Of a stretch of DNA of 64,000 nucleotides, positions 1 through 13,162 are shown one piece after another; position 1 is the stretch's first letter; each line of letters begins with the position of its first letter. Source of the stretch: Eutypella sp. D-1. Its lineage: Eukaryota > Ascomycota > Sordariomycetes > Xylariales > Diatrypaceae. The position numbers were made by a program, and so were the translations under genes. The stretch covers positions 3,534,001 to 3,598,000 of the forward strand of contig JAJTTP010000001.1 in the NCBI GenBank assembly GCA_023313575.1. The letters run 5' to 3'. The notes under the pieces are model-generated. The model ran no database searches, had not been told where the DNA came from, and saw nothing but the letters and a program-made list of their open reading frames with translations.

Positions 1-789
1 CGTTAAAACGGGATTCTTGATGAGCCCAGTCGGCCATAACGATTACCTATCTTGGCATATGCATATCTCCGGTAGATGTCTGCTATACGAAAGTCAGGTT
101 CTATCTATACCCAAGCTTGTAGCCCGCCTCCTAGTCGGCATCGCACGTTAGGGCTACTATTCTATCTCAAAGCAGGTATTCACTAAAATTTTGACTGAAC
201 ACATGATATGTGAATATTTTGCTGCGGGTCGGTTGCATGCAAAACAGCGATCTCCGAAAGAAAACAAGAATGCCAGAAGGGCGTTCCAGTCAAGGAACAG
301 CGAGGTGATGGATGTATCTGATTAGAACATGTAACTATATACTAAATGAGTTAATAGCTATGCAGATAGATACCCATATTTTCCGCTCTTGAAAATTCAA
401 CCATCTTATCGCGATATGCAATAATCACAAGAGAAATTTGTACAACCTGGAAGTTTGCTTCAAGGTTGTTATTAGCGTCTTTAGTATGGCAGATACATTC
501 CATTGGGCCACACATGGTTTGATTGCAGATGGATGCTGGGCGCTTGTGACGCCATAATCGGGTTATGATTGGCGATTACTAGACAAGTCATGGGGCAGAA
601 AACCGGAGATGACTAAATGGGCCAGGAACTTGTAAGTGGTTCTTATTCATTCCGTGCTAAAGGAAAAAAGGTTATAAGGGGGAGGGCTGGAGGGGAGAAA
701 AGAGACAGGATTTTCAGAATATGAAGGGGGGATTTGAGACGAGCACATCTCCCACCCAAACACCCCAAAACTTGACCAAAGTTCTACCA

Positions 790-840
790 CTTCTTCTTTT
801 TCTTCTTCTTCTTCTCCTTCGTCTTCGTCTTCTTCCTCTC
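790..840. repeat. CTT/CTC triplet-rich microsatellite
   Basis: A pyrimidine tract of interrupted CTT, CTC and CGT triplets. The opposite strand reads as a Glu/Asp-rich frame only because of the repeat. It may lie in a leader or be plain low-complexity DNA. Confidence 0.75.
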
Positions 841-1398
841 TCAAATTTTCCCTCGCTGGCTCCTGGCCCGCCTGCCCACCCCTCGCCCGCTCCTCCTTCG
901 TCTGCTCATGTCTTGGCGGTCCTCGACCTGCCCAATCCCGTGTTAGGGATTATCCGGGGGTCCTCTGAACGCGGCAAGTCTGAGCCGATAGCACATACGC
1001 TAGCAAAAACCCTTACGCGCTACCCAAGCTTGTCCATGTACAAGCTGTCAAGTACCCTGGTACCATCTTTGAACCAAGCTCTTTGGCTCTCTGGGCTCTA
1101 CGTAAGGGGCTTGAGTGGGCAACGATGCGCAGAAGATAGGCACCACCATCTTGACCACTTGCGCATTTTAAGCAGTGATTTTCATGTCGATTGTCATTAT
1201 TATGACCGACGGATCTTCCCTCGGTGCAACGGCGCGGCGCACTCGTGCATTCGTGAGACTCATTTTACATAACTCACCTGAACTCACCAGAGACAGGTTT
1301 GTGTGATGCATATAACTAGCCCACTATGTACCCAGGCTTGCCAGATACCTAGACACCAACGTGCCTTGTGTAGAGTCGCGTGTATAGTTTGCTGATCA

Positions 1399-1410
1399 GT
1401 ACCTAGGTAC
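1399..1410. repeat. 12-base palindrome GTACCTAGGTAC
   Basis: An exact copy also occurs at 46623-46634. Shorter members of the same family lie near 3805, 21079-21102, 45691-45750 and 60108-60117. Confidence 0.85.
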
Positions 1411-2520
1411 TCAAGGAGAGAACAACTACCTTATGTATATATATGTAGGTAGGTATTCGTAGTTAGTAGAGTTAGGTCAAAGTGTGAGGATAGGTTATTG
1501 ACGCTACCGGACTTCGTGGTTTTGGGGCGTAACCCTCTGGCATTCTTTAATAAAAAGGAGGTAGAACCATTCAAATAGTCTCACGAAGCGGGAGCGGCTT
1601 TACATGCTGCTATAGTCACATAATCGCATATGTAAACCTAGCCCTGCCCAGCCTACCATGGTGAGTCATGCCCCTTTCGTGATAATTCAGTTGCCATGGG
1701 ATGAGGAGCCAAGGGACATGTTTTACCATCTCTGGTAGCGGAGCCAAATAGAGTTGTTCTCTAGCGATTCTGGCGTATTCCACGGAAAATGATGCCAATG
1801 CTTCTTTCCCCGTAACAGTAACAAGCCGGTTGGGCAGTTGCGTTGCAAAGTTGTTACAACGCACGGCTCGGCCAGCCAACTATACCCATTATTTTCCTAC
1901 TTCTAGGTATTTCTTGCACCTCCTGGCAACTGGAGTAAAACACACCTGCCTACTATTGTAATAGGCTCCTGATAAGACTTGTCAGGCTACCTAGTTGCCT
2001 AGCTGCCTGGCCCCATCTCCCCTCACCCTGACGACCATGGCATCTCAGATATCAGATGCAGATATATGCGAGTGTGCGATGTGTTTCGTTCCAACTCAGC
2101 GAATGTGTGGAGGGACCCCTAAAATAACAGCGAACCCGCTGCGGCCCCTACCTCCTTTTCCGGATAGCCCAGTCGGATTCGATGGAGAGGGGAGGGGAGG
2201 GGGAAGCGTTGGAGTGTACCATTCCTGCCATGGCATTGCTTACTGCGGGATGCGCCAAATGAATTACCATCCATCAAGCGCATGCCACGACAGGAATTCT
2301 TACATGCTATTAGCCATTACCGTCCAGTGTGGCGCTGCGAAGGAAGTGGGAGGCGCAGATGAGTGTGCTCGCTCTTTAGTCAACCAAGACGCATTTGACC
2401 AGCAACTATCAAACCACATATCTTGTCACAATGCAGTCGCGGGTTCAACTAAGACACGGCATGGCCCAATCACGACGTCTATGATTCCTGTGATCTCCAA
2501 CACCCTTCAAAGCCATTGCT

Positions 2521-2560
2521 GACAGACTGACAGACAGGCTGACAGACAGACTGACAGGCC
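2521..2560. repeat. short tandem repeat based on CTGACAGA
   Basis: About five imperfect copies of an 8-base unit (CTGACAGA with single changes) follow each other directly. No gene is associated with it. Confidence 0.8.
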
Positions 2561-5500
2561 GGACTGGTCAGTCCCACAGCAGACAGCGTTGACAGCTTCC
2601 CGACCTATTAAACGTACAGACGGTGCCGTGAAAGGACGGCGCTACATCATACATAGGCAGCCTGGCAGCCCGGTCGCATATCTACCCCATACATACCTAC
2701 CTGCCTGTCGACTATAGGGATCGTCGCCCACCAACCGGTGCTAGAAAAACATAAAACGAAATAAGCACACCGAAAAGGATCAGCGTGGCGGGCATTGTGA
2801 AATGATGTCACGCCGCCCGTACCTCTAGCGTATCGGTAGCGGCTTCAATCAAGTGACCAGATTGCCCTCTAGCGCGCCCCTCAAGATTATATTAGCCACT
2901 CTTTTTCAAATGAACTAGAAATCTGTTATAAAAAAAGGCTTCTACATTTTCAGAGATTCTTTTTTAAAGCTATATCTAGATACTATGTATCATATGCAGG
3001 TACAGTATAATGCGGTAAGAGACAAGAGGCGGGCACGCACAGCACACGTGCGGCAGACGGGGGTTTTTAGGCAAGCGGTACGCCGCAATCCTGTACCTAC
3101 ATATAAGTATGGTACCGTTTTTTCAGGGGTCGCAACAGCATACGCCGCTTCTAACCCCCTTCTGCCCCTTCTACCCCTAGACTCCTCTTCGCGCTCGCTA
3201 CCGCGCATCCATCGCTTTATTGCCTCGGTGAGGAAGGTGCATCAGTAAATCCTGATTTTCTATCCGGTTCTCTTGGGCTTCATCGTTTAGCGGTGGTCAG
3301 TGAGCAAAATTTAAGTGGCGGGCGGCAGCTGAACGTTGATCATCCAAGTTGGTATGCAAACGCTCGCTCAGCCAATGCGCTTACATGGGTTTTAGAGGAA
3401 GTAGTTAAGTGGTTAAAAAGAGGATGAACAAACCTACTCCTGAACGATCGGCGTGATTTCCGACGCGAGTGCATCATGTGGAGGCAGCAGGCCGGCCCCC
3501 GGTGACGACATGCAAGGCTTATCCTCGCCTCGCTGCCAGGCTGCCTCGTTGAACTTGGAAGACAAAAATGAAGACAAGCTTAATGCAAAAATGAGAGAGA
3601 CCCTGACCGGGTCCGGCGAATTGACTAAGGGTGACGTCCCCTCGGTCTCAGCCTTCCCTTTGCGTTTTACACGGGTGTAAGAAACAATGAGATGCAGGTG
3701 GTGCGGGTGAGAGTGCAGGTGAGATATGACCTCAAGGCAGGTAAGGGTTAGTTAGAGGTTCCAGGGTATGGTACCGGTGTACAGGGTTTGTAGGCGTACC
3801 GTTACCCTAGGTACCTAGCAACTTAGATACCCCGGGCCTCATCTCCTGCATCATGTGTGACGGGGGTGACATCACTTGTACTAGCCCCCCAAGCTTTTTT
3901 ATGTATGTAATGAGTGCTACGGGACCCAAACAAGCGGCAAAGGGGCAGGGAAACCGAAACGCCAGACAAGATCTCCCCTCCCTGTCTCCCTACTTCGCTA
4001 GCCGGAACAGGGCTAGGACAGTAGAAATGCAACAGCCGGGGCGTAGAGACTAGTTGCTGTACTGTAAGGTAGGTTGAAGATAGAAGGTACTAAAACCTTT
4101 AGTCTCACGTAAAGACTCGAATATTGCATATCTAGTTATAAGAGGACTGTATGCATTCAGGTATTTTAACGGAACGAAATCCAAACATGGAGTACTTGTA
4201 ATTGTCACATTTTGCCAACAGTATGTAGGTAAGGTTCCAGTTGTAGTAATAGATTAATTACAAGGCTGAGTTTGCCCACATGGCTTCACTTTTACTTCTA
4301 GATGACTTGTATTGATATACTTATCAGCCCGCACTCATCAACACATCAGCCCCCGGCCTTCACGAACCTCTCTTATCTCATTGGCCTCAACTTCATACCT
4401 ACATGTTGAAGGTTCACATATGCCGTGACCAGCACACCACTATCCTCCACCGCATCCCAATGCCACCCCGCCTTCTCTTATAACACTCCTGGCAACTTTC
4501 TAATACCACTACTTATGTACTTGTATCAAGCTTCTCCGGCTGCGGTCCCCGAGCAACTTTCAGCCTGTCAGTATTAGCGTCAGTGTAGCGAGTGCTTCAC
4601 CGACACGCTTTTGCCGATCTCTATAGTTGTCCTACAGGTCCCACCAATCATCTGCCGACGCAGTTTCGCAGTAGTGCGGACTTGAGGCGGATCGTCGGTT
4701 CCCTGGGCGTATCGCAGGATCTTGGGTGCGCTTATATTCTCCAGCTTTCTGTAGTAGGCATCGCGAGCTTCTGTTTTGGTGTAGTAGCAGTGTGGTTGGA
4801 TGGCCGCACGACCTGCGGGCTATGCTTTCAATGTATGGGTGATTGTGTGCTACGTACGTTCTCTGGGTACTTCGCACTCTCCCAGACTGCCGTGAGCCCC
4901 TCTTCCTACCTTGCGCCTCTCTGGGTACATGCCTTGCCTCTTTCCAAATCAGAGGGTTCTAAGCATCCGGCGGTGGAGCCAACGAGTGGCATAGTGTTAG
5001 CGGTACTGCCATATCCGGTATATCATATCCGCCCCGCGCGTCCAATGGCGACTTGTTAGGCTTATCCTTTATTCCGTAGGCAATGCCATTGTGTTTTTAC
5101 CCCTCAGAAGGCTCAGACCCGTGACAAAGCGTTATCAAAGTGGAGCAATGAGCCCACGATCCTCCCATTGACAGTCGACCAGCATATCTTGGCCGCGTCC
5201 AGGTTAGTCGCCAGCTCTGTCTTCTTCTTGCCTGACGACCTGACCGGGCGAGGTAAGCAGTACACGTGGGGATTTTTACACAGGTAGAAAGTATCTTATT
5301 GATGCACGGCCGCTCCGCCAGTGCCCGCATTGCGTTGTCCACGAAACTGCCAAGATACCATCATTGGTACCCCGGGTAGTCACCATCTCCAGCATTGATG
5401 TCTCATCACCCTACTTGCGAACTCTCTTCACCCAAGCTGCCCAAGAGAGGGCCGTGGGTTGGCCAGCTTGTTATAGATAGTAAGGCTTGGGGCCCGAAGA

Positions 5501-5958
5501 TATTGAGGGCGGAGGCATCGAAAACCACACGGATGGGTCTGATAGCCCCGATTGAACAAGACGCCCCGGGACCCGATCAAAACTCTATTTTCGTTAACGG
5601 GTCTGTGTCACATGGCTAGAGTAAAAATCCATCATTAGCCTGAATTGAGGAACGTCCCATATCGAAAGCTTCAAGGCTTCAGCTCGCAGCGGTCCCATCG
5701 CAACTTTAGAACCCTACAATATGGGTATATGTCACATGCGCCGTACATAAATAGGAGTATTACATGGCGGACGGATATATGTGTGTTGAACAAGTGTCTC
5801 CCGAACATGTGACACGACATCAACCTACGGTAATCAGCCAGCCAGTCCTCATCAGCTATAGGGAAACGTCCTTTTCACTGTGACACATATCTACCATTCG
5901 GGGGGGCACAGTAAGTTGTAGCATGGCTGCCTGACTCCTATATGGATATTTCAGTAGA

Positions 5959-5971
5959 CCCCCCCCCCCCC
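5959..5971. repeat. homopolymer of 13 C
   Basis: An uninterrupted run of 13 cytosines inside the gene desert. The exact length may be uncertain from sequencing. Confidence 0.85.
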
Positions 5972-8900
5972 TTTCTACATAATATTCCCTACCTCTAAGG
6001 CCTCCCAACGTGAACTCCACAAAACCCTACTCCCTGTGATTTGGCCTATATATCGCGGCTGTCGATGACCTCACTCAACCATCATTATGGAACCGCACAC
6101 ACGCACACGTCGCGTCCATTTCCGGCTTGCCATTGCGAGCAAAGCGCGGGGCGTCACGAGATTGACGCGCTGACCATATGCAATATGCAGCGCGAGGGCG
6201 TCATGCGGTACAAGTCCCTGTAACCTTGTGCAACGCTACGCTACTACCACCCATAGGAGGGATTATCACTGTCATATCATATCGCAGTCTGTCCCATCTG
6301 TAAAACCTGTTAGCGATAAATACTGCTTACGATATGGAGCGGCTTCGGCCCGGTGCCGCCCATCCGAAGTATCTGGCGGCCACGGAATTCCCGAAGAAAA
6401 AGACGTCATGTCATCTCGCTGGTCTCCTCCCCGCTGAATAGATAAGACCACTACATATCTATTCTCACAAAGGTTCGCGTGGTTAGTCTTATTGCTAACG
6501 ACTAGCTAGGAGGTTCGTTGTATTCTACGCTAGCGAGAGAGACACCGCCCGAGTCAAAGTGACTTCACGATCACCGCCTCTCATATGACAATTCATCACG
6601 AAAACCATAGCAATGTAAGAAAGCCTGCCTATACGTATATCCGTCTACGATGCGAAGTAAGAGATCCGGAACAAATCAGACCACGCGGCGAGCGAATATT
6701 TCTGCGGCAAAACGGCCTCGTCATCTCCGTGTGGGGGCGGTAACAAGGAACGGGGTTCAAAGCTGGGCGGTCGGATAGATACCGCCCTACGGAGAAAAAT
6801 TCCGGGGACATCAGGAGATTCCAACCTCCTCGACGGGGTAATAGTCGAAAGTCCGACGGCGCCGTCTGCGCTACTAGTTAGGTAGTTTCGGTACTTGGGC
6901 TGCAGGGCGTTCTACGCAACGCACGGGACCGGGTCTCAGAGGAAATGTACGGCTGCTAGAGGAGAAGGGGAAAAAAAAAAATTCTCGGTGAGGGGTCGGT
7001 CAAATAAGCCGGCTCCGCTTAGGGGCGTGGTGCACTACATGTCAAAGACCTACTCGCCGGGCTCTCCTCGTTCGCGCAGTAGGTGGGTAAGCGAACGGAG
7101 CCTGTGCTCCAGAAATCCCATAGGAGGGTCCACCGAGTTCAGGGTGAGAGCTGACACGCAGATACTAAGACTACACTTAACGTACGCAGGTGCCCTCGTG
7201 GGTCGGGCGTTGGGCTTCAATGTCCAGACCTACCTATCACTCCGGTCTTTGCTCAATTCCGTGCACAAATACGAGATTGTCTACGTAATCGGGTCCAGCA
7301 CGAGGACTACCGTATGTGAACAGGGTGAGTCGCTTCCGTTTGTCTGCGTACCCTCGAGGCCGGCGTCGGCAGCGTTAAGCATGACCCGGAAACTCCACCG
7401 CGCTTTTTGGGTGGACATGCGTAAGAATACGAGGCGGCAGGTCGTCGTTGAGAAGGTTCGCGAATGCTGCGGCCCAATAACCTCAAAATCATTACCTACC
7501 TGCCTGGCTTTTCTGGCTTTGGACGGCACATCTCTTCTGCTCCTACGACTGGTATTAATATCGAGGGTTTCCTCTCCAGTAACCCATCCCCCCTGATGTG
7601 AGGACCTGCCAAGTCTTGCCTATTCTACTTTGCATAAGCGCATTAAACTACACAAGTAGGCTGCGGGACGAGGACGTGCGGCTACGGGCGTGCCTATCGG
7701 GCCCGGGCTTTTCTTCCCTGTCTGCACTCCCTCTTCGACGATCGTACTACGTTATCGGCAAGCGCTAGAAGAGGGGTAAGAGGTTAAAAGAAGAGGAAGA
7801 AGTGAGTCAAGAAAAACAGAATTTGTGTGTGGGCTCTGACTGGGATTTGAGGGAGCAAGTGTGGCAGATCAAAGTTGTCGGTGGCGCTAGTGCGCCAACT
7901 CCATCCGTGCCATACCTAGGCGAGCTGGGATCGTCAGCGGTGGGCATCCTAAGAAATATGCGTTCCCAAAGTGAGGATGGCATCTCGTGCTCACTATGCA
8001 CTTTGCCATTTAAAATACTATCGAGGAGATCAACAGCCTTGCTATGATCATTGAGCGTCACGCGGTGCTAGGCAAGGGTTTTGATGATTAGCCGTACGTA
8101 TCTCCTAAGGCAATTATCTCCGAGTGATTCTAGGCTTCTCCCGGCGGAGAACACGGACATGATCGTCGGGGAAGCTGCAGAAACTCAACGAGATGTCCGA
8201 TTGTGGTTCTGTGAGTTTCGCCGTTCCCCCATTTGCTCCAACTCGGCGCTTCGCACGTCTGGTAACTTCTGTTCGGCTTATGCAGGAAGTTGATTCGTCA
8301 ATGATATTGCGGAAGACTGCACCAGCGGGGTGGTCATTCCTTGGAATATCGAAAATATGCCTCACCACGGGAACAAAAGATCATCGTGGATGCAGGCTGT
8401 TTACCCCATGCCCACAACCACCACCACCTTAGGCAGGCAAGGCAGGCTGTGCAGATATGTATATAGTATATGCCTTACATATCGCGGCACATCACTAGTT
8501 TATATTGGTTGATCATCCTTTTAACTCCTCGTTTCCGTGTTTCAGCTCTCAGATAGCTTAGCCATTGTCCGTCTATAGCCGCTATCTAATATTCTCGAAT
8601 CGTGTCCGTCGACAGGATATCGCGCTTCATGCTATCCCTATCCGCACATCTGACGGCACGCACCAATGACTTTGGTTCATCATATCTAATTCCCACTTCG
8701 GAGATTTACGGAAACATACGTCTTCAGGTTCTCGCTTCACTACTTGCTTGAAGTTGCTATGATCATAGGCAGTGCCACTTTTACCTTTTATTCTGATGTC
8801 CCTAGGCAGGGCTATATGGGACTTCCCACCGGAGACTTGGGTTACTATGCCTCGTTGATGCTGCACGTCAACTGTAAGCTCAAACCCGTCAGTGGCGGGC

Positions 8901-11699
8901 AATCAGAGTAGGCATTGGCTCTTAGATACCTAGCCATGCCCGAGCCTAAGCCTAACCTTCCCCCCAATTTCAGAAGCATGCGTGAGTCAAATTCTATCGC
9001 AAAGTGGTGTCAGGGAGGGGGGGTTGAAGTTACAGGTAAAATGTGACATATGGCACCTTGATTGAGAATGAACGAATGGTTAGGCATATCTATACATCAC
9101 AAATAGGTTCAAGCTGGCTATCTCGCCTCGCCGTACAATCTTTGCGTTTTTACCGTTACCCGTTCATTACTTCAGAAGATAACAAGAGACAAGGTGGTAT
9201 CTCCAGAAGCTTTCATAGCCACCACCACAACACAAGGAGGGTAGAACTGCAGAATATGTAACAACAGAGACCTATCCAGGACCGCTGTGCCAGATGGAAA
9301 CTCCTGGAGACGAAGCCTTGAGCACATTCTCATAGGTGAACGTTATGCTATCTTCATCCGCGTCGATATCAGGCAACTAGGTAGCATTGACCCGCATGCA
9401 CAACAACTCCTGCCCGCCAGTCGTCTGACCTCTAGGACCAGGCAGCTCAGTGGACTTTGTTAGCCATGTAGTTGTACACGCGGCTATCGCTCACATTGGA
9501 ATAGGACGCACGGTCGTTATCCCATCCGCTCCACCACCGCCCTGGTTCAGCTATATCACTACTATAATGGGCATCGATGGGCCTGCTAAGAGGGAAGCTC
9601 TGGAAGTCGTGACCCACTTTCGGGCGTTCCAGTGCAGCCTTATACAGATGAGTTCAAGTGGGGTTAGATGGTGGCAGTGTGGGCTCAAAAGCCCATAAGC
9701 CGCTAGCTCCTTTACCTTGGCAGTAAGTCATCATGATGAGCCTGCATTGGGGGAAGGCACAGGGAAGTTATCGGCAAGCAGGCGGGTGTTTGAATATAAG
9801 CGTCGAAGCGCAAACAAGCTCTGTTCCATGTCGAACTTCATCGAGTTGGTTTACGTGCCCGGTTCCTATCCACTGCAAACTGCTTTGGTTTTCAACGTCA
9901 CATCATATATTGTTCTATGAAAACGCCATGTGTGAGTCATATGTCATAAGCCAATGGAACCCATCAACGCCTGTAGTCATATAGACATGTTGTTAATGTT
10001 ATACTGTCGCCGGCGTTGAGTTTGACGGTGGTAGCGGTTCGAACCCGCGGTTATGACAAGAAAATCTACGAAAAGAACGAGATATACCAACAGCACATTT
10101 ACCTTTCGCGAATCAGTAGGCTGCCACATTGTCGAATCACACTGCTGTCTGCTTTTTTGTTAACTAATATTCGAGGCTCCAAATACCAAGTCATTTTGGC
10201 TTGTAAAACGATTACTCCAATAGCAACGCTTCATCACCAGTTGCTCCTAGCCCTCGTGGTCATATCCATGGGATAATGGAGCACAAATGAATGTATCAGC
10301 CCTGATAGCTTACATGCTAAAACAGGTACAGCCTTTGGGACTAGATCCCGGTGCTGCTCTTAATCTCCACATACCTAACGTCGAATTCAGGCTTGACATA
10401 ATACATGCTCCACCCCTTTAAGTTTCTTTACATATCAACCTCTTGGCCAGAAACTACTTCTATATCAAAGGTCTAGAAGCTCTCAGCTGTAACCGGCCTT
10501 ACTTCCAACCAATTAATCTCCCTGCCTGAGCAGATACGCGAGCCCCAGCTAAATGGATGGAAGGCCTTCTGGTCGTCGTTGAGAAAACGCGTGTTATTAG
10601 GATGGCATTTAATAATATTTTCAACATGACTCTTTGGGTAGACATACCGTATTACCAGAGAATATTCTCAGTGACCCAGGGCCGCCGGCCTCCAACACTA
10701 GATTATAGTAGGCGACCTTTTGTCTGCCTGATAATCCAGGGATTTCACACTCACAAATGATAAACATGCCATATGTCCCAGATTACGGTAATCTTAGGGC
10801 CCGGGAATCCAGACAAAAGGTGGAACCAAAGACGCCAGATGTCACAAGGTGGGAGGGCTATCCCGGCTTGGAATATTGTATTCTTTGATACTTCTATTCG
10901 TTTGATAATAAACGGTTATGGTCCCAAGGTCCTTTTGAAAAAGAAGAAGAAGGGAAAGAGGAGAAGTCTCCCAACCCCGCACAGGCCCAATTGATATACC
11001 CGTCCTCACGTGACCAACAGGGATCGCTGCCAAGGTTCTGGTCCACAGTGTCCCTCCGTGTGACACCAGATGGATCGGATAGAGAAGCTCTCTAAAGTCT
11101 GCTCTAGTGTTGCTAGCTACTAAGAGAAACGAAACTGTCGAGAATAGCTATGAATAAATATACACATGCGATAAGGGAGGCCAAAATATACTGGGACAAG
11201 CCCAGTTTGAGGAAGTAGGCTGCGAGGAAAGCTAGAACAGTTGAGTAGTTGAAAAGAGGCCATATGAAGTTCAGATCGCAACCCAAAGTGTTCGAGTTTG
11301 GATGAAACAGAATTATTAAATATCAAGGCATATAAATTAAAACAGAGCGGGATATGTATAAAAGCTGCCTGAAAGGTCAACGTGTGTTATTTGTCTTAAA
11401 TCTGCGAAGTGGCGCAGTATTAAGCGTATCCTGACAAGTCGTGTTCCGCACAACCGGGACTACAAGACGTACATAGATACAAAATGTAAATACCCCAAGC
11501 CTAAAAGATATCAAACATTACTGGCAACTAAACTATAAAAACAAAACTTTATATTACTACTATGGAGCGATTATTCAACAATGGAGTGAACAGTGAGTGT
11601 AATCTGGTCCATTTCCTTCGTCTAATCAGACCCCTAAATCCCAGGGTAACAGCTAATGTATCCCGTTCAGTAGAATCGTAATAGGAAGGATGTTTTGAC

Positions 11700-12130
11700 A
11701 TATGGTCGCAGTAGGTTAAATTAACCTATATAGTAAAGGGGAGAAGATTAATCGTAAGCCGTTACATATCTAGCCTCAGTGATCATCTTGAAACGATCAC
11801 ATGACTACCCCTAGATCCCGGGAGGTATCTACACGTGATCACATGACCTTCCCCCCTATTTTGACTTGCTTGGATACTTTCTCAAATAAGGGCTCACCGG
11901 AACGCAACATAATTACTTCAATATTATAACACCAATCTCTCCGCAACCAAGTACGTATATATTATAAGGCTTAGCATACATCATAATTCTTTATATTCCC
12001 GTCATAACGCTGTGCGGGGACGCGCTTAGCATGTCACCGGCTAGGCCCTTCCTATTCATAAGAGGCCGATGAGTATCAGTGAGATTTATCTCAGTAGACG
12101 GCCCCCCAAGTAATACTCGGTATTACGCTA
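11700..12130. mobile_element. possible decayed retroelement or LTR remnant
   Basis: This AT-rich patch contains the 11-mer GATCACATGAC twice in direct orientation (11795-11805 and 11837-11847), a TATA-like tract near 11960, and two hairpin-forming palindromes close together: TGAGAT-TT-ATCTCA near 12080-12100, and GTAATAC-TCG-GTATTAC at 12110-12126. No gag, reverse transcriptase or transposase reading frame is visible and no matching second terminal repeat was found in the window. The mobile-element reading is therefore only a guess from composition and repeats. Confidence 0.22.
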
Positions 12131-12940
12131 ACCACTACGCAATTTGATGGTGATGCTGTAACTGTTAATCGCACTTGCGTCGCACTCAGTTGACGTTTCA
12201 CTCAGTGTATATTCAAAAGGTAATAATCAACGAACAAATAGACTTCCTATCTGGATACAATATAGGTCTACATCAGGGAGCCGCAGAAACTAAGCAAGGC
12301 AACGTGTCAAGATGATAGACTGAGTCGGTGTCGCAGAACGTACCACTTATTTCACATTCAGATACTGTGACAGTGTCCTGAATGACCTGATGTTGTGTCC
12401 ATGATGTCCATATTGCGTTTGGAAGATTGCATAAATAAATAATCGTGGGAATTATATACCGGCACAAAGGAGAGAAATATCGCTAACTAATACACATTAG
12501 GGGATACCCTTTCTTATATACTTAAGCTATATTCGGGCTTAACATCCCCGGCTTTACTATATTGATCTTCTCCCTTATATCATAGCCCCGCCTAATAAGG
12601 CTTAACTAACCGTGAAAGCTTAGCCTTGAGGATCTTGTTGAAGAATCGAAGTGGCCTGGTTATAGGTAGCCCGCTATGGTTCTCTATGGTTGACTATATA
12701 CTGAAATACAGCATATACGTCGACATGCGGATCGAAAGGGGGTTTAACCTAATGTATAACTAACTACCTTGACAAGGAGGAATACAAATGTTGATGTTCT
12801 GTTGACTCTGACATTAGTAAGAGAACTGCCAATATCCCGCACGCTACCATCTCTTGACTGCCAATTCGCATAGCTCTGGGCAGTACTCTCAAGACAGCCT
12901 CCCGGAGGGACGAGACACTTAAAATATAAAAGGCGGTGGT

Positions 12941-13162
12941 TCATTCACGGCATGTAGGCCGCAGATAACGGGTAGGGTCGACTAAGAGTGCAAGCATGAC
13001 AAGACAAATTATGGAGGGGATGCGGGGTTCTTGGTCAGAGTTGAGAAATTCAGTGTCCGGAGTATCCAGGCAAGTGTCGATGTTGAGCTTTTCGAGGTCA
13101 TCTTCATTGGTATATTTGGAGGTTACGAACATACCGATGCTGGGACTAAAAGGATTTGCCAT
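12941..13162 (-). CDS. doubtful small hypothetical ORF
   Basis: A 73-codon frame opens with a good fungal start context (AAATACATGGC) and begins MANPFSPSIG. It is rich in Asp, Glu, Thr and Pro and has no signal peptide or known domain. Beyond its stop, the same frame stays open on the minus strand to about 12.77 kb. That could mean a longer gene broken by one stop or an unseen intron, or it may be chance. It stands alone inside the gene desert. I would not rely on it without transcript support. Confidence 0.15.
   Translation of the reverse strand: MANPFSPSIGMFVTSKYTNEDDLEKLNIDTCLDTPDTEFLNSDQEPRIPSIICLVMLALLVDPTRYLRPTCRE

Noticed and set aside
2037..2522. 161-codon frame with a good start context (GACCATGGC)
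   Set aside because: Frequent ATA, TTA and CTA codons, unlike the GC-ending codons of the real genes, and no recognisable motif.
7039..7596. Plus-strand frame of 185 codons, the longest in the gene desert
   Set aside because: Codon use is unbiased, there is no domain or signal peptide, the start context is weak and no flanking exon joins it. A frame this long is expected by chance in DNA of this composition.
8114..8902. Two minus-strand frames that look faintly protein-like
   Set aside because: They are in different frames, cannot be joined by consensus splice sites, and match no family I know.
10027..10050. Exact match to a tRNA B-box (GGTTCGAACCC)
   Set aside because: The motif is largely a self-palindrome. 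No A-box, no anticodon arm and no acceptor stem pair around it on either strand.
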